Assembly (NCBI RefSeq): GCF_041381155.1
Contig: NC_091142.1
Coordinates: 7,426,778-7,490,777, forward strand
Source of the DNA: Argopecten irradians
Taxonomy: Eukaryota; Mollusca; Bivalvia; Pectinida; Pectinidae
Length of the DNA stretch: 64,000 bases
Direction of reading: 5' to 3'
Shown here: in pieces, positions 37,701 to 48,729 of the stretch
Position numbering within the stretch: the first letter of the stretch is position 1
Layout: each line of letters begins with the position of its first letter
Made by a program: the position numbers and the translations under genes
The notes under the pieces: model-generated
What the model was told of the DNA's origin: nothing
Database searches by the model: none
What the model saw: only the letters and a program-made list of their open reading frames with translations

Positions 37701-40106
37701 GAGGCTTTTCCATATCTTCAGTGGTCAAAACTGGACAACGTAAGTATAAATGGATCGTCATATTGATATGTAAAGGACTTTTAGGAGGCCAATGAACCCA
37801 TTTAGACTTAAAGCTTGTTTTCTTGCTGCTCGACTATTCACTTTAACTAGAGATGATTTTTTTAAAAAAAAATAATACTTAATTATTGTCATTAATCGTT
37901 ATTTTGTAGAACCCTTACCACAGTGGTACTGGTGTGACTACACTACTGTCCACTTGTTTAGACTACGTATCAGATAATTTAGAGTTGTATGATCTGGAAG
38001 ACTTCCCGGATGAGTATCTCATAAAGTAAGTATGCTACAGGGACCGTTCTTCCATCAGTCAAACACCGCGTCCCATTTACTGTAAACTGACATTCTTTCG
38101 CTGCTATTAAATTTCACGATTTCCACTTTAAAACATGTTCATGAAGATTAATATTCGCGGAATTAACAATTGAATGCTAAATCCTATCAATATAGATGAT
38201 GTGGATACTTGTTTGCGATTTTAAAACTTTCGCGAATTTACTTAGATTGCGAAATTTGTGAAAGTAAATTACCAGCGAAACGAAAGTTGGTTTACAGTAT
38301 AACATAGAAGTGTCACATGTTGTGTGTAGTTCTTAATGTATTTAATTACAAATCAGTAGCTAAATATTTATTCAAATTTTTAGAATATATCAAAATACCA
38401 TGATAATGAAAAACTGTATTTGTGTGCCCCTTCCCGCCGTAACTGCCCCTCCCACTTATTGTAAACTGTAACTGCCCTTCCCCTATAAGTGCCCCTCCCC
38501 CTAAATGCATCCCTATCCCCGGCACATAAAACCCTTCACCAAATAGGCTAAACCTCTTCACATACTGCATCTAGCCATTATAAGTACCAACCTTCCCTGC
38601 TGTAAGTGCCCTTTCGTTCCATCTGTATCTAGGTATTGGGATGATATAAGGATCCCTTCTGGATCCACAACTATTCTTAACTCATTCACCCCTGGAATTC
38701 CATAATGGACTGGTCTAGTCTTTGATTTAGAAGAGTCTAAATGTGTCTTCAAGGGTGAATGAGTTAAATATTAGTGATATGTGAGCACAGAAAAAGTCTC
38801 CAGAGTTATGTATTGATAAATTGTATTATATTGTGATTTTTCTTTATTTATTAATTTTTTTTTGTTTTTTTTTTTGCAGTAATATGATTCACAGATTGAA
38901 AAAGAAGAAAAAATTAAACAGTTCATCATTTCGTCAGCTCCTTGTACCAACTCTACAACATCTGAACCTCGATAACGTTTATCTGACGGAAAGTACGCTA
39001 CGAAGTGTTTGGAAATCATGTCCACATCTCCGCCACCTCAGTCTGAAGGATTGTGGGTACCTGATGACGGATAATCTCATGGAGCAGTTAGTCAAGGTGA
39101 GCCCATTAGTCCTTATTGTTTCTATGTAATATAGAAATGTATTTTCATTGTAAAAATTAATTTTACATTGTAGTAAAACCTGAAGGAAAATTAGTGGTCT
39201 ATACATGCAAACTGTCATATACTGTTTAAAATGAAAAATGTTCATTCTGTAGAAATTTGTTGTTTTTGCGTGAACCCACAAATAAAAAAAACTGAAAAAA
39301 ATTCACATTATTGTCACTATTGCTCCATCGACTTACCACAAATATCTTTATCCACAAAATCAAAGCTCTATGCCAGTAAAGAAAGTTCACACAAATATTT
39401 TGTGCTTTACAGTACTTTTACCATACCCGCAAATTCCCGAAAGTTCTTTGCAAATAAATAATTACCAAATATATATTGAATGTAAATTTTAACAAAGACC
39501 TTTTTTTTTTTTTTTTGAATAAAATTATTCTCTGCAAACTTCTTGTCTTCAAACTAAAATAGCAAAATTTTGTAGCCGCAAAAGAAAGTTGGTTAATAAT
39601 GGAACAATGTTGTAAATTAATAACATGAATATTTTGTCTTGCTTACTCAGGACTTCCATTTTCATTAACAGGAACTGAAATGTATACACCAGATCATAAT
39701 CTATAGAATGATGAATTTTCACGGATTATTAAATGGTTAATGGTTGTCAACTCTTTAATTTCAGAAACTGCCGCACCTTGAATGCTTAAACCTGTGTGCC
39801 TGTAAACACTTAACGGACAGATCCATGAACGCCTTGAGCCGGTCATTGAAAAATCTAAAAGAACTCAACCTTTCATGGATAAAAACAATATCAGAAAGTG
39901 CCATAATTAATTTGGTGAGGAATTGTCCCAAACTTGAACATTTGGATATTTATGATCATAAAGTGTCTCCAGAAGGACGGGAAACGTTGACGAGTTTAGC
40001 CATAGATCGAAACCTCACAATAGTGCTGAAGGGGCTGACAGACGCTAAAGTAGCCCCAGAAAATCCTTGTGCAAAACTTCCGTTTTTTGGCAAAAAGTAT
40101 CACTAA
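34614..40106 (+). CDS. AMN1-like leucine-rich repeat protein, four exons
   Basis: Exons are 34614-34706, 37910-38025, 38880-39096 and 39765-40106, with donors GTACGT, GTAAGT and GTGAGC and matching phases (0,2,0). They give a 255-residue product, close to human AMN1 (258). Residues about 32-70 (LLSTCLDYVSDNLELYDLED) match the AMN1-like N-terminal helix region. From residue about 90 come leucine-rich repeats of the F-box/AMN1 type: LQHLNLDNVYLTESTLRSVW, LRHLSLKDCGYLMTDNLMEQ, LECLNLCACKHLTDRSMNAL, LKELNLSWIKTISESAIINL. Such repeats bind proteins, often in ubiquitin or cell-cycle control; no F-box is visible, so the role is inferred only as adaptor-like. The ATG at 34614 is the only in-frame start. 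The frame is open further upstream to an AG at 34481-34482, so the gene may have an extra 5' exon. A ZYG11-like relative is an alternative. Confidence 0.7.
34800..34990 (+). mobile_element. tRNA-derived SINE remnant, second family, copy 1
   Basis: AAGTCGGTAGAGCATTCGGC resembles a tRNA box A region, followed by a degraded box B (AGTTAGAATC) and GGCCACTACATTTTTTTCCT. The same blocks recur at 35180-35420. In intron 1 of the LRR gene. Confidence 0.5.
35180..35470 (+). mobile_element. tRNA-derived SINE remnants, second family, copies 2-3
   Basis: GCATTTGGCTAGTGTTCAAA then GGTCCCAGGTTAGAATTCTG and CAGTCGCTACATTTTCTCCT repeats copy 1. At 35392 TAGCTCAGTCGGTAGAGTGC is a good box A start of another truncated copy. 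None forms a complete tRNA. Confidence 0.5.
36110..36735 (+). repeat. Degenerate tandem array, about 140-bp unit, in intron 1 of the LRR gene
   Basis: After a GC-rich start (GGCGTCGTCCGGTGTCGGCG) come about four diverged units, each with AATGAGATCT--GATG-GTTC and TCAAAATC-GTCAATATTTGC or a similar block (36230, 36400, 36525, 36675). Confidence 0.6.
36880..37020 (-). mobile_element. Diverged SINE copy (family of 52425-52648)
   Basis: TTGTTGATGAAGGAAAGCCA then GAGTACTGG, a CACCGAC block and GTCAGTACCTGGCAACTTCT are the reversed tail region of the SINE. The tRNA-like head is not recognisable. Confidence 0.55.
37260..37505 (+). repeat. Tandem repeat, about 60 bp x 4
   Basis: Four copies of AAAGTGAATAGTCAGGCAAA then GGAAGGCTAAAGTCGTTTAA and AGTATAAATACTAGTGTTT. 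The last is more diverged. It lies in intron 1 of the LRR gene, about 400 bp before exon 2. Confidence 0.85.
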
Positions 40107-40602
40107 TTGATGTGTTACCAAAAAAGTGTTTGTGATATTAATGTACATTTATGTGATGCTTCATATGGTATAAATTGTTTATTTACTCAACAATTATAAT
40201 ATCAATATATTAATTGTTTTATTTATACTTGTTTTAATTAAATACCATGAAAAAAAAATACATATGTTTTAATATTTTTTCACACGGTAAAGTCAACTCC
40301 ACCAAGATAACCTGTTTGGTAAACAAAGACCACATAACAATATCTGATCTCTGATGGAAACTACATTCAGCCTCCTTGATCTGTTTGCTACTGCCAATCT
40401 CCAGCCATACTAAGTAGGCCACTCCAGATTTCGTAATCTGCTCCCATGCTCAGACACAGTTGAAAATTTCATACACCCTTTTTTCCCTTGAGTCTCGCCG
40501 TGTCGTCATCAGCATTGCCATAGTGGCCTTAAACTATTCCATAACTGGTGACAGCGGGAGATGTAGGACTCGTGAACAACTAAAGCGGGCTATTGGAGAA
40601 CT

Positions 40603-40761
40603 TTATTGGCTGGAATTTCTCACTACCTGATGGATATCTCCAGTCCTTCCATTGTTTTCATAGGGACTTGGTACAGCATCAAAGGTCACTATCCATGCCG
40701 GAAGATCAATGTCCGGAACTTGTCTGTTAGTCATGAGAAGTTCATTTTCCTCATCCATTTT
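40603..40761 (-). other. Unassigned short open frame, 52 codons
   Basis: The minus strand reads MDEENELLMTNRQVPDIDLP, then AWIVTFDAVPSPYENNGRTG and DIHQVVRNSSQ before a TAA. The composition looks more protein-like than the surroundings, and the downstream 40440-40600 is also less AT-rich. It could be a fragment of a captured gene or old transposon. I recognise no family. Confidence 0.3.
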
Positions 40762-41228
40762 TAGCTTGTTTTAGCAAGGTTGGCTGTTGACTTGTGGCTT
40801 TTAGTGAAGCTGCGTCAAAACATCTCCAAGGTACTCGATAGGATTCCCCACAATGGAAAGGTATTTTATGTGTTTTGAACACCAATATGAACTCTTGAGT
40901 CACTTTCCCTTCCCTAAGCATTATGAATCTAAACTTTCTTGCCTTGAATGATTCCTTGCCCTGGAAAACTACCTACCTCCATTTTGGCCATTGTTGGTAG
41001 AGCCGAATTTTCTTGGACGTATGTGGTAGTATGTACATCTGTAGAAACATTCATGTTATCTATGAAACTTCTATAAATCTTGATTAGATCCCTGACTCAG
41101 TGTTGAGCTCCCTAGTTCCCCATCCTGCAGCTTCAATTATCAAATGCAGTCCATAACAAAAAGAATGACAGATATGGTGCATCCTGTCACTACTCGTTTC
41201 TCCAAGTTTTGCCAAGCTGAAGTAACTT

Positions 41229-41420
41229 CTCCAACAGTATACAGTTGTTTCATGCCTTTTCAGTCAAACAGTCAAAACTCTTTCCCTCGTTGTTGGGGAC
41301 CAACCCTTTAAACTGTTTCCCAGAGCCGGAGGCCTCGGGAAACAGTTCATCAGGTTTTGGTCCCAACACGAGGGAAAGATTTTTTGTCTGTTGACTGAAA
41401 AGGCATGAAACAACTGTTTT
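41229..41420. mobile_element. Foldback element with about 80-bp arms
   Basis: GTTGTTTCATGCCTTTTCAG...CTCTTTCCCTCGTTGTTGGG...AAACTGTTTCCC is mirrored by GGGAAACAGTTCATCAGG...CCCAACACGAGGGAAAG...CTGAAAAGGCATGAAACAAC. The apex is AGAGCCGGAGGCCTCGG. Confidence 0.75.
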
Positions 41421-41429
41421 GTTACCTGA

Positions 41430-41603
41430 ACCACAATCAGTGCTTAATTCCATATAGGACATAGTGCCATGGAGTTTTCTTGGGACACAATTAATTATTT
41501 TTAATATCTTGAATTGAAATAAGCAGCTCAAACTTCTCAATGGTGTCAACTTTTGTCACTGAAGAAAAGTTTGTCTGCTTGTTTGCCGGTGAAACATCTT
41601 TAA
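41430..41603 (+). mobile_element. TTAA MITE family 1, copy 6 (right part only, diverged)
   Basis: Starts CAATCAGTGCTTAATTCCAT and ends TTTGCCGGTGAAACATCTTT then AA. It sits between the two foldback copies at 41229 and 41660. Confidence 0.6.
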
Positions 41604-41659
41604 TTTCTAATACTGAACAATTCTTTCACAAAAATTCTTAAAGTCAAAGGAGATTACAA

Positions 41660-41995
41660 TGGTAATCTGGCTCCAGGAAACAGTTCATCGGGTTGGTCCC
41701 AACACAGAGGGAAAGAGTTTTTGTCTGTTGACTGAAAAGGCATGAAACAACTGTTTTGTTACCTGAACCGCAATCTTAAACGTATCACTGAGCTTCTTGT
41801 GAGAAAGACTTTCGCCGAAAGAATAACGGTATTTGGGTTGATCCAGCCTGCCAGTGTTTATGACATCAACAATTAATTATGACGTCAACAATAAACGCAT
41901 GCTGACGTTCCGCCCCGGTCAACAGTCAAACTATTGACCGGTCAATAGGCGAAATTACTTCATTTACATTTATATAGAGAGTCAGGTAACAATAA
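41660..41995. mobile_element. Second copy of the foldback element, one arm plus extra sequence
   Basis: GGAAACAGTTCATCGGGTTG through GGCATGAAACAACTGTTTTG and TTACCTGAACCGCAATCTTA repeats the right arm of 41229-41420. It then continues through GACCGGTCAATAGGCGAAAT to GTCAGGTAACAA, which mirrors the TTGTTACCTGA block. Confidence 0.55.
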
Positions 41996-42089
41996 AGCCT
42001 ATCTGGATACTGTAGAAATACATGTAGTTTTGTACCATTCACCGCATGTGGTCTGGGATAGAGTACTGGTGTTGTGGGGCTACTCCAAT

Positions 42090-42183
42090 CACAGGGACTA
42101 GTAACGTAGATTGGGAAAATAGTCTGCTTTTATATAGTATATCAAAATAGACTTTTTCCCAATCTACATTACTAGTCCCTGTG
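42090..42183. mobile_element. CACAGGGAC foldback MITE, copy 1
   Basis: CACAGGGACTAGTAACGTAG then ATTGGGAAAATAGTCT is mirrored almost perfectly by AGACTTTTTCCCAATCTACA then TTACTAGTCCCTGTG. Arms are 36-37 bp around a 22-bp AT loop. Such near-identity means young insertion or arm conversion. Confidence 0.8.
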
Positions 42184-42827
42184 CTTCAATGAGCCGATGG
42201 GATATCAGTCCATAAGAGTTCGCAGGATTTAGCCACACACCTATCATGTTCCCTCAGCTGGACTTGGCCTCTCTTTATGAGCTGGCTTAGCACACTTGTA
42301 TGCTCCACACATCCAGACAAGCTTTAGACCCCCTTACTGGACTGATGTGTCTATTTACCCATATCTCATTGGGTGCAATGTCATTCTCCTCACCAATATG
42401 CAAATAATACCAAGTAAAGGCATAAGAGACATTGATTAACGACTCAATTTCCCTTGCCATCTCTTCCCCCCCCCCCTTACATATTCTGGCTTAATACCCT
42501 TTTTAACTTCTCCCGGTGATCACACAGTTGATGTAATCTTTTATTTTTTGTCACCACTTGCCATCTGAACTATATAAACTACTGTGCATTTTTCATAAGA
42601 GTGCACTTACACAGATTTTGTGACGTCATTTTCACTTTATGGGATTTTTCAGCCAATGATAATGCAAGTTACAAGCAAGATGGGGTTATACAATTCAACC
42701 AATGAAAATGCAAGTTACAAGCTAGATTGAAGTATATCTTTATAACATACAATAAAAGGATTCTCTTCAAACTTCTGTGACAAAATATCTTTATAAACAA
42801 CCTCAATTTTCTAGGGGTTACGATCAC

Positions 42828-42979
42828 TTACAATTGACGGATCGCCAGCTGTCAATCAAACTGCACGTGGCTGTGTATTTTGTATTGTGTGTGCTACGAT
42901 GTTTGCTCCGACATTGAATAGAACACGTACGTTTGTGAGCACAAGGCGTGGCTATATTACACCTGGCGATCGGTCAATC
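42828..42979. mobile_element. GATCGCCAG foldback MITE, copy 2 (inverted relative to 25487)
   Basis: The left end GACGGATCGCCAGCTGTCAA is mirrored by CCTGGCGATCGGTCAATC at the right. The interior shares TTTTGTATTGTGTG and CGACATTGAATAG with the reverse of 25487-25675. Confidence 0.65.
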
Positions 42980-43805
42980 TCTACACCCCTGGACTAGACT
43001 ATGTCACAGCAAATAAGACACTGATAAGCAGGTAATTCGGTCCTTTGATGTACATCAAAAGAATTGAATAACGGTAAATTGTTTGGATTTGAAGATTCGT
43101 ATTGCTCTCTAAAGATCTTCAAAGATTGTCTCTGCAGGCATGTGATTGGTCATTTTTTTTCCTCCTGAACCGACTTCAGTTTTGCTATGATATTTAAAGG
43201 GCGTAGATCTATAAATCGTATCCAATGGAAATTGAAGATAATTTACAAAAGAGCAAAACATTTTGGTTACAAGTACAACAAGAGAACAAAGCAGATTATT
43301 GCTAAATAGATTTTAATGGCTATAGACATCATTATCATCGTTACAATTATACAACATAACAAATACTATCTACCTGGTTATAAATGTGAACTCTGATATC
43401 AAATCATGAATAAAAAGAAATATTTACAATTCTACAAAATAAGACAATTAATACACATAGTATTGCACGATAACTATGATTTAAAAAAAACCATTAAAGC
43501 TCATAACTCACAAAAAACTGAAATAGTTTAAATTTAAATCATGATTCGAAAATCTTGGCAGTTAAGTGTGTATTATATTCATCTTATAAATAAAAAATAA
43601 GTTTTATATTAGAGATAAAATTCTTGATAGCCAAAGTACTATTTTAATAGAAAACAAGTTGGCACAAAATGTCTGCATTACAGACAGCACTAAAACGGAA
43701 GAAAGTTAAAAATCTAAAAATATGGCAAAAGTATCATTTTTTTAAACTTAGCAAGCTAATGCCTGTTTTAAATTTTAGAATATTTTGCATTCTGAAACAT
43801 ACATT

Positions 43806-43990
43806 TTTTGTCCACTGCTTTTCGCATTTTATGTATGGGATGTATTATTGAATACTGCAGTACTTCAATAATTGATGGTATGCAAACTTGGCCTCAAGTT
43901 TTGTCCACTGCTTTTCGCATTTTCCGATGGGATGTATTATTGAATACTGCAGTACTTCAATAATTGATGGTATGCAAACTTGGCCTCAAG
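43806..43990. repeat. Tandem duplication, 2 x about 93 bp
   Basis: The unit begins TTTTGTCCACTGCTTTTCGC and ends ATGCAAACTTGGCCTCAAG. The copies differ only near ATTTTATGTATGGG versus ATTTTCCGATGGG. Confidence 0.85.
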
Positions 43991-44814
43991 TTTCGGATAT
44001 CCCATAAAGCTTTCACAGACCATATTCCATTGAAATTGGTAAAAATTTACCAATGAGGAAAAGATTCTGCCAATCAAATTTGAAGGTTCTTAATTAATTT
44101 GCGTAATTATGCAAAGGTGACATCTTTACTTCAAGTATCATGGGATACATCTTCCGACCAAATTTGGTTGTTCTTTTTTTTTATCAAAAAGGGTTTTTAG
44201 AAAGCTGAAACAAAAGCACTAGATACACGAACCCAAAGAGATATCCCCGTTTTTTATGAAAGTGACAATTAAAAAGTATTTACAATTGATCAGTTATATA
44301 AAACTATTTTTTTAACATAATTATTATATTACCTAATTACATATACGAGTTGTGAGCTTTCCGTACTATTGGCATTCGTATTATCAAGGATTCATTGTAC
44401 ATGTTATATTTTGTAGTTGCCCTCGTTTTAAGTCTGAATGGCCGTCTCCAAAATCTTGTACTATCATTTTTTTAACACCCTTCATCAACTGTATTTCCGT
44501 AATTTTAAGACTTACATTAGAATTTATTGACAACAAGATCTTTCTTAAATTAATCTGAAGTATTTAGGAAATTCTTAAAGACAACCTGGTTAGAAATTTG
44601 GTATAATCCTATTACCAGTGAACTTCTGTACAAATCAACTGATTTCACTATTATTTTGACATGAAACAAATCTTCAAATGAAATGTTCAAAAGAGTATTT
44701 TAGATGAATCATAATGTAAAAAGAATAAAACATATATGACTTGTAATCAACAACAAATCTTAACATACAGACAGAAGAAAGGAGAAACAAGAAAGAGAAG
44801 AGCGATCTCTTTCA

Positions 44815-44950
44815 TGACATTTTCATATTATACTATTTATAGTAACAATGACATTTTCATATTATACTATTTATAGTAACAATGACATTTTCGTATTATA
44901 CTATTTATAGTAACAATGACATTTTCATATTATACTATTTATAGTAACAA
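44815..44950. repeat. Tandem repeat, 4 x 34 bp
   Basis: Four head-to-tail copies of TGACATTTTCATATTATACT then ATTTATAGTAACAA with a single substitution (CATA to CGTA) in copy 3. Confidence 0.92.
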
Positions 44951-45162
44951 TCTATATATGGCATTAACTTATTCATAAACTCTAACTGGATGATTTTTCT
45001 GACAAAAGATTATAATCATTCAAAATAAATAAAATATCCTTCATTCACTCTTTAAATAACACAAACATAACTAAGAATATGTCTACACACTGCAAACGTA
45101 TTAAACACCTAAATTTGAAAAATGATTCAACAATACAATGGTTTTAAGATACCATCACAACT

Positions 45163-45242
45163 CACAGGGACCTGGCACGATTTTTTTAATCTAACATTAT
45201 ATATATTATTTTGGTTAAAAATTTTCGTGCCAGGTCCCTGTG
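45163..45242. mobile_element. CACAGGGAC foldback MITE, copy 2
   Basis: CACAGGGACCTGGCACGA at the left is mirrored by TCGTGCCAGGTCCCTGTG at the right, with A/T-rich inner arms. It shares the first nine bases with the element at 42090 but not the interior. Confidence 0.78.
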
Positions 45243-45250
45243 TCACAACT

Positions 45251-45357
45251 TGGGTTGAGTACGATTTACGATTGATTAGTCCCACCTTCCACCTTCATAT
45301 ATGATGTCATAATCAGTGGAAGGTGGGACTATTCGACAGTAAATCGTACTTCTCCCA
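45251..45357. mobile_element. AGTCCCACCTTCC foldback element, copy 1
   Basis: TGGGTTGAGTACGATTTACG, then GATTAGTCCCACCTTCCAC, is mirrored by GTGGAAGGTGGGACTATTCG, then TAAATCGTACTTCTCCCA. It starts only 8 bp after the previous foldback. A relative lies at 46515-46653. Confidence 0.75.
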
Positions 45358-45970
45358 ACGTCGTTTTGAAATCTGGAAATCAAGGTATTGTACCAATCAT
45401 TTGGTTGTTCAGTTATCTCAAATATTGTTCTAATTGTTCACATCATTTATTACCACACGGTACATACAGACTACATCAACAAACTAAATATTTATATGTT
45501 TAGATTAACTTCTAATAAATACAAAACTTTAACTTACACACATATACATGTACATACAAAACACGTATTCCTCTCTAATACTAAATTATTCATATTTATA
45601 CTACATGAATCTGAATTAATTTTTTTCTTTAAATTTTTTTTTTAATTGTTAATTATATCTAATCTTCACATATTCTCAAAACAGAGCATGATTATATACA
45701 TTTATGCAAACACTTTGTTTGAAATGCTCTGCTGAGATTGTTTATAGAAATGAAAGTCAAAGAAATGGTATTCACTAAGATGATGATATAGGTATTCATT
45801 TAGACCCAAATACAACCTCTAACCATTAATGACATCTGATATTGTATTGTGCTATAATTTTGCAGTGTCGATATTTCGTAGTTACCTATATGTGGTTCAT
45901 CAGTTCCTATAATTTTTTTATCTGTTCTTCTTAGGTACATCTAAATAAATTTCTTAATATTTCACTGCTG

Positions 45971-46337
45971 TTAAAGATGCTCCACCGCTGACAAATAGTA
46001 TTTTTTCACTATCAAAAACAGCAGCAGACGATTTAGTATTTTTTTTCAGTTACAAAAGTTACTTACTTTACACCATTACCAACATTGAGAAGTTTCAGCT
46101 TCTAATTTTACTTCAAGTTAAAGATATGAAAAATAATTAATTGCATCCCGCAAAAAAATCCATGGCACTATATCCTTTATGGAATGAAGTACTGATTACG
46201 CCTGCACCAAAGGCAAAATGAATTATTTCATATTATTTGTTGTGTTAATTAGACATAAATATACACGATTAAACACCAATTATATTGTTCAAATAATGAA
46301 TATCATTTATGCTATGTCGGCGGTGGAGCATCTTTAA
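45971..46337 (-). mobile_element. TTAA MITE family 1, copy 7 (full length, reversed)
   Basis: TTAA is at 45971-45974 and 46334-46337, flanking AGATGCTCCACCGCTGACAA and TATGTCGGCGGTGGAGCATC. The internal order is the reverse of the copy at 4829-5192. Confidence 0.85.
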
Positions 46338-46514
46338 GAATTTGCAGATTTAAAAGAAAATGTGTATATAACGAAAATAATCCACCCACAAATTTTACTC
46401 ACTACCAGTATACAGTTATTGAAAGTAATATCATTGGAATGTCAATTATGCCAAATTCGTATCGCATCACAAGAGGTCATGATATAACAAAATGTTACAA
46501 GACACCTAAACATA

Positions 46515-46653
46515 GTGGGCAAATTATGATTTACAAAGTAGTGGATTAGTCCCACCTTCTGGTGATTGTGACATCAAAAAATTCAAAATATGACATCAAA
46601 GTCACCAGATCCGAAGGGTGCCATTGACCAACAGTCAATTGAACTCTACCCAC
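46515..46653. mobile_element. AGTCCCACCTTC foldback element, copy 2 (diverged)
   Basis: GATTAGTCCCACCTTCTGGT then GATTGTGACATC is mirrored by GACATCAAAGTCACCAGATC then CGAAGGGTG. The outer parts (GGGCAAATTATGATTTAC, CTCTACCCACATCGTTTTG) match copy 1. Confidence 0.6.
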
Positions 46654-46654
46654 A

Positions 46655-47325
46655 TCGTTTTGGTACAGGTATCCCAAATTGATATTTATTTATCCATCTA
46701 TCCCTCTTGTCCGAGATTTACATATTGAATAACAAACAAAATCTCATATATCTAATTACACACATACATGCTAAGACATGATTACTTTTGTTGTTTAATT
46801 AGACAACATTTTTGTTTGATTGTTGATTTCATAAACTTTTTTTCTGACATGATAAATTGTAAGTCTTGGCATTCCTACTTTAAAATATTGTACTTAAGAT
46901 GAATACTTCTAGATATATTCATTTGACCACAAAAAATATTACGAAGATTTATCTATTGGATATATTATTTGAATGGCGGAATGACCAGAAGAAAAATTAA
47001 AAATTAAAAATAACCCCCCACCCAAAATAAAGAAGAAAAAAAAATTAACAACATAATTATTTCATTATTTTAGTTTTGAAAGAATCTGTATTTCTGTATT
47101 TCTATACATATTTATAATCCTATGTTCAGTTCTCATTTAAAATTAAATTAGAAAAAAAAGTTTTCTGTAAAAGTTAGAATTACAACAAATATTTTTTTTG
47201 CTACCATTTATAACATAAAACCAGAAAATACTTAACAATGTCTTAAAAACAAATTACACATCAGTCAACTTACTACATATCAGACAAAAAAAACCCAGCA
47301 TTAATCATAACTCGACGAGTTCAAC
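46655..47325. other. Intergenic, possible 3' UTR territory of CDIPT
   Basis: Very AT-rich with A- and T-runs. No exon was seen. The stretch 43200-48700 has no supported gene; part of it could be 3' UTR of the minus-strand gene ending at 48730, but no polyadenylation site can be chosen with confidence. Confidence 0.35.
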
Positions 47326-47734
47326 TTAAAGGCTCACTACCTTTCCGTAGCAAAATATAAAGATTTCTTAAAAACATCAATTACCTCAGAAAATATATAC
47401 CGATGGCCTAAGATGAGGTTACAACACCAAACATATGCAAGATTTCCTGCGTAATACATAATAACAATAGAGAGTCATTCTCGCTGTTTTACCGTCTGCC
47501 GCAGTGATAGTCAACTACCCCGCGGTATTTAGGACGACGGGGGAAAACATAAGACGACCCGCGTTATGAAAATTAACATTTTATTTATTTTGATTAAATT
47601 GTTTAGAAATTGATAATAAGTGTAGTATTAACGGTTAAGTTAATAATTTTTGCCACTCGACAAAATTATTAATCTCTTTTTACATTCCCATTTTAAAAAT
47701 CAAAAACCGTTAAGGAAAAGTAGTGGGCCTTTAA
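47326..47734. mobile_element. TTAA MITE family 2, copy 3 (full length)
   Basis: TTAA at 47326-47329 and 47731-47734 encloses AGGCTCACTACCTTTCCGTA at the left and AACCGTTAAGGAAAAGTAGT then GGGCCT at the right. Length 409 bp, non-coding. The same termini occur at 1-41 and about 20126. Confidence 0.8.
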
Positions 47735-48339
47735 TCACACAATATTATTGTTAGTAATATCTTCAAAAAGCACCACCAATATATCATTAGTATTAATATA
47801 TTGCCTTCTGGAAATTCAATATTTCAATGAAAACCTTTAAAACATGCAAAAGAAAAATTGTGACCTATCTACAGTTAATAAACAGCTTCATAAAAAGAAG
47901 GGTAAATAACTTATGCAGTATTAAATTAATCAATATTTCATTTCCTAATCTGAAACATGTCCTTACTGAAATTTCAGTTTTTATGATCACTATGATAATG
48001 AAGAAATTATAATTAATATTTGACTAAATATCTGATTGAAATCAAATCTAGACCCTGGCTCTTGTCTGGCTAGTACAGAATGAGAGTTAAAAATCTTAGC
48101 TGAGCAAAGTAAACATGTCTTGCCATCAGGGATTTGCTGATGATGAACAATTTAATTTCAAATTAATAGATTTATCATACAAGGCTACAACCATTATCAA
48201 AAACTGAACACGATGCAGCTGGATTTGAAAACACATAATGATCTAGAAAAGTTTCCTTATAAAACTTTCAAGGATTTCTTTGATACTGAAATCTTCAACT
48301 ATACCAGATTGATTCGGCAGTTACAGATTACCTTTTCCA

Positions 48340-48440
48340 GAGTCATACGATTCAGGTTTTGGAGGGATCCAGAGTACCACGAGAAAATCATTAACCTACG
48401 ACAAGCATCTGGCAACTATCCCACATGGGTTATGAACTTA
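48340..48440 (-). mobile_element. Degenerate SINE remnant
   Basis: TTTGGAGGGATCCAGAGTAC, then CTGGCAACTATCCCACATGG and TTATGAACTTACAG, follow the reversed tail and box B region of the SINE at 52425. Heavily diverged. The open frame over it (48213-48461) is not taken as a gene. Confidence 0.45.
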
Positions 48441-48729
48441 CAGATCAGAAGTAGTGGATGACTATCAGTATACTTTAACTCAATCACCCCTGTAGATACA
48501 TTTGAACTCTTCTAATTCAATGGTTGGAACAGTTCATTATGAATTTTCAGGGGTGAATATGAGTTAACTACTACTTGACTACCACAGCCAAAATCACACT
48601 GACAATTACTACACATACCATCTAAAGTGAATATTTGGTAAATGCTGACAGGTCTTACTCCGAAACTCCATTAAATCTCATCACATCTAACAATAAGTGA
48701 ATCTGTAACCGAGACACTGGGCGGATTCC

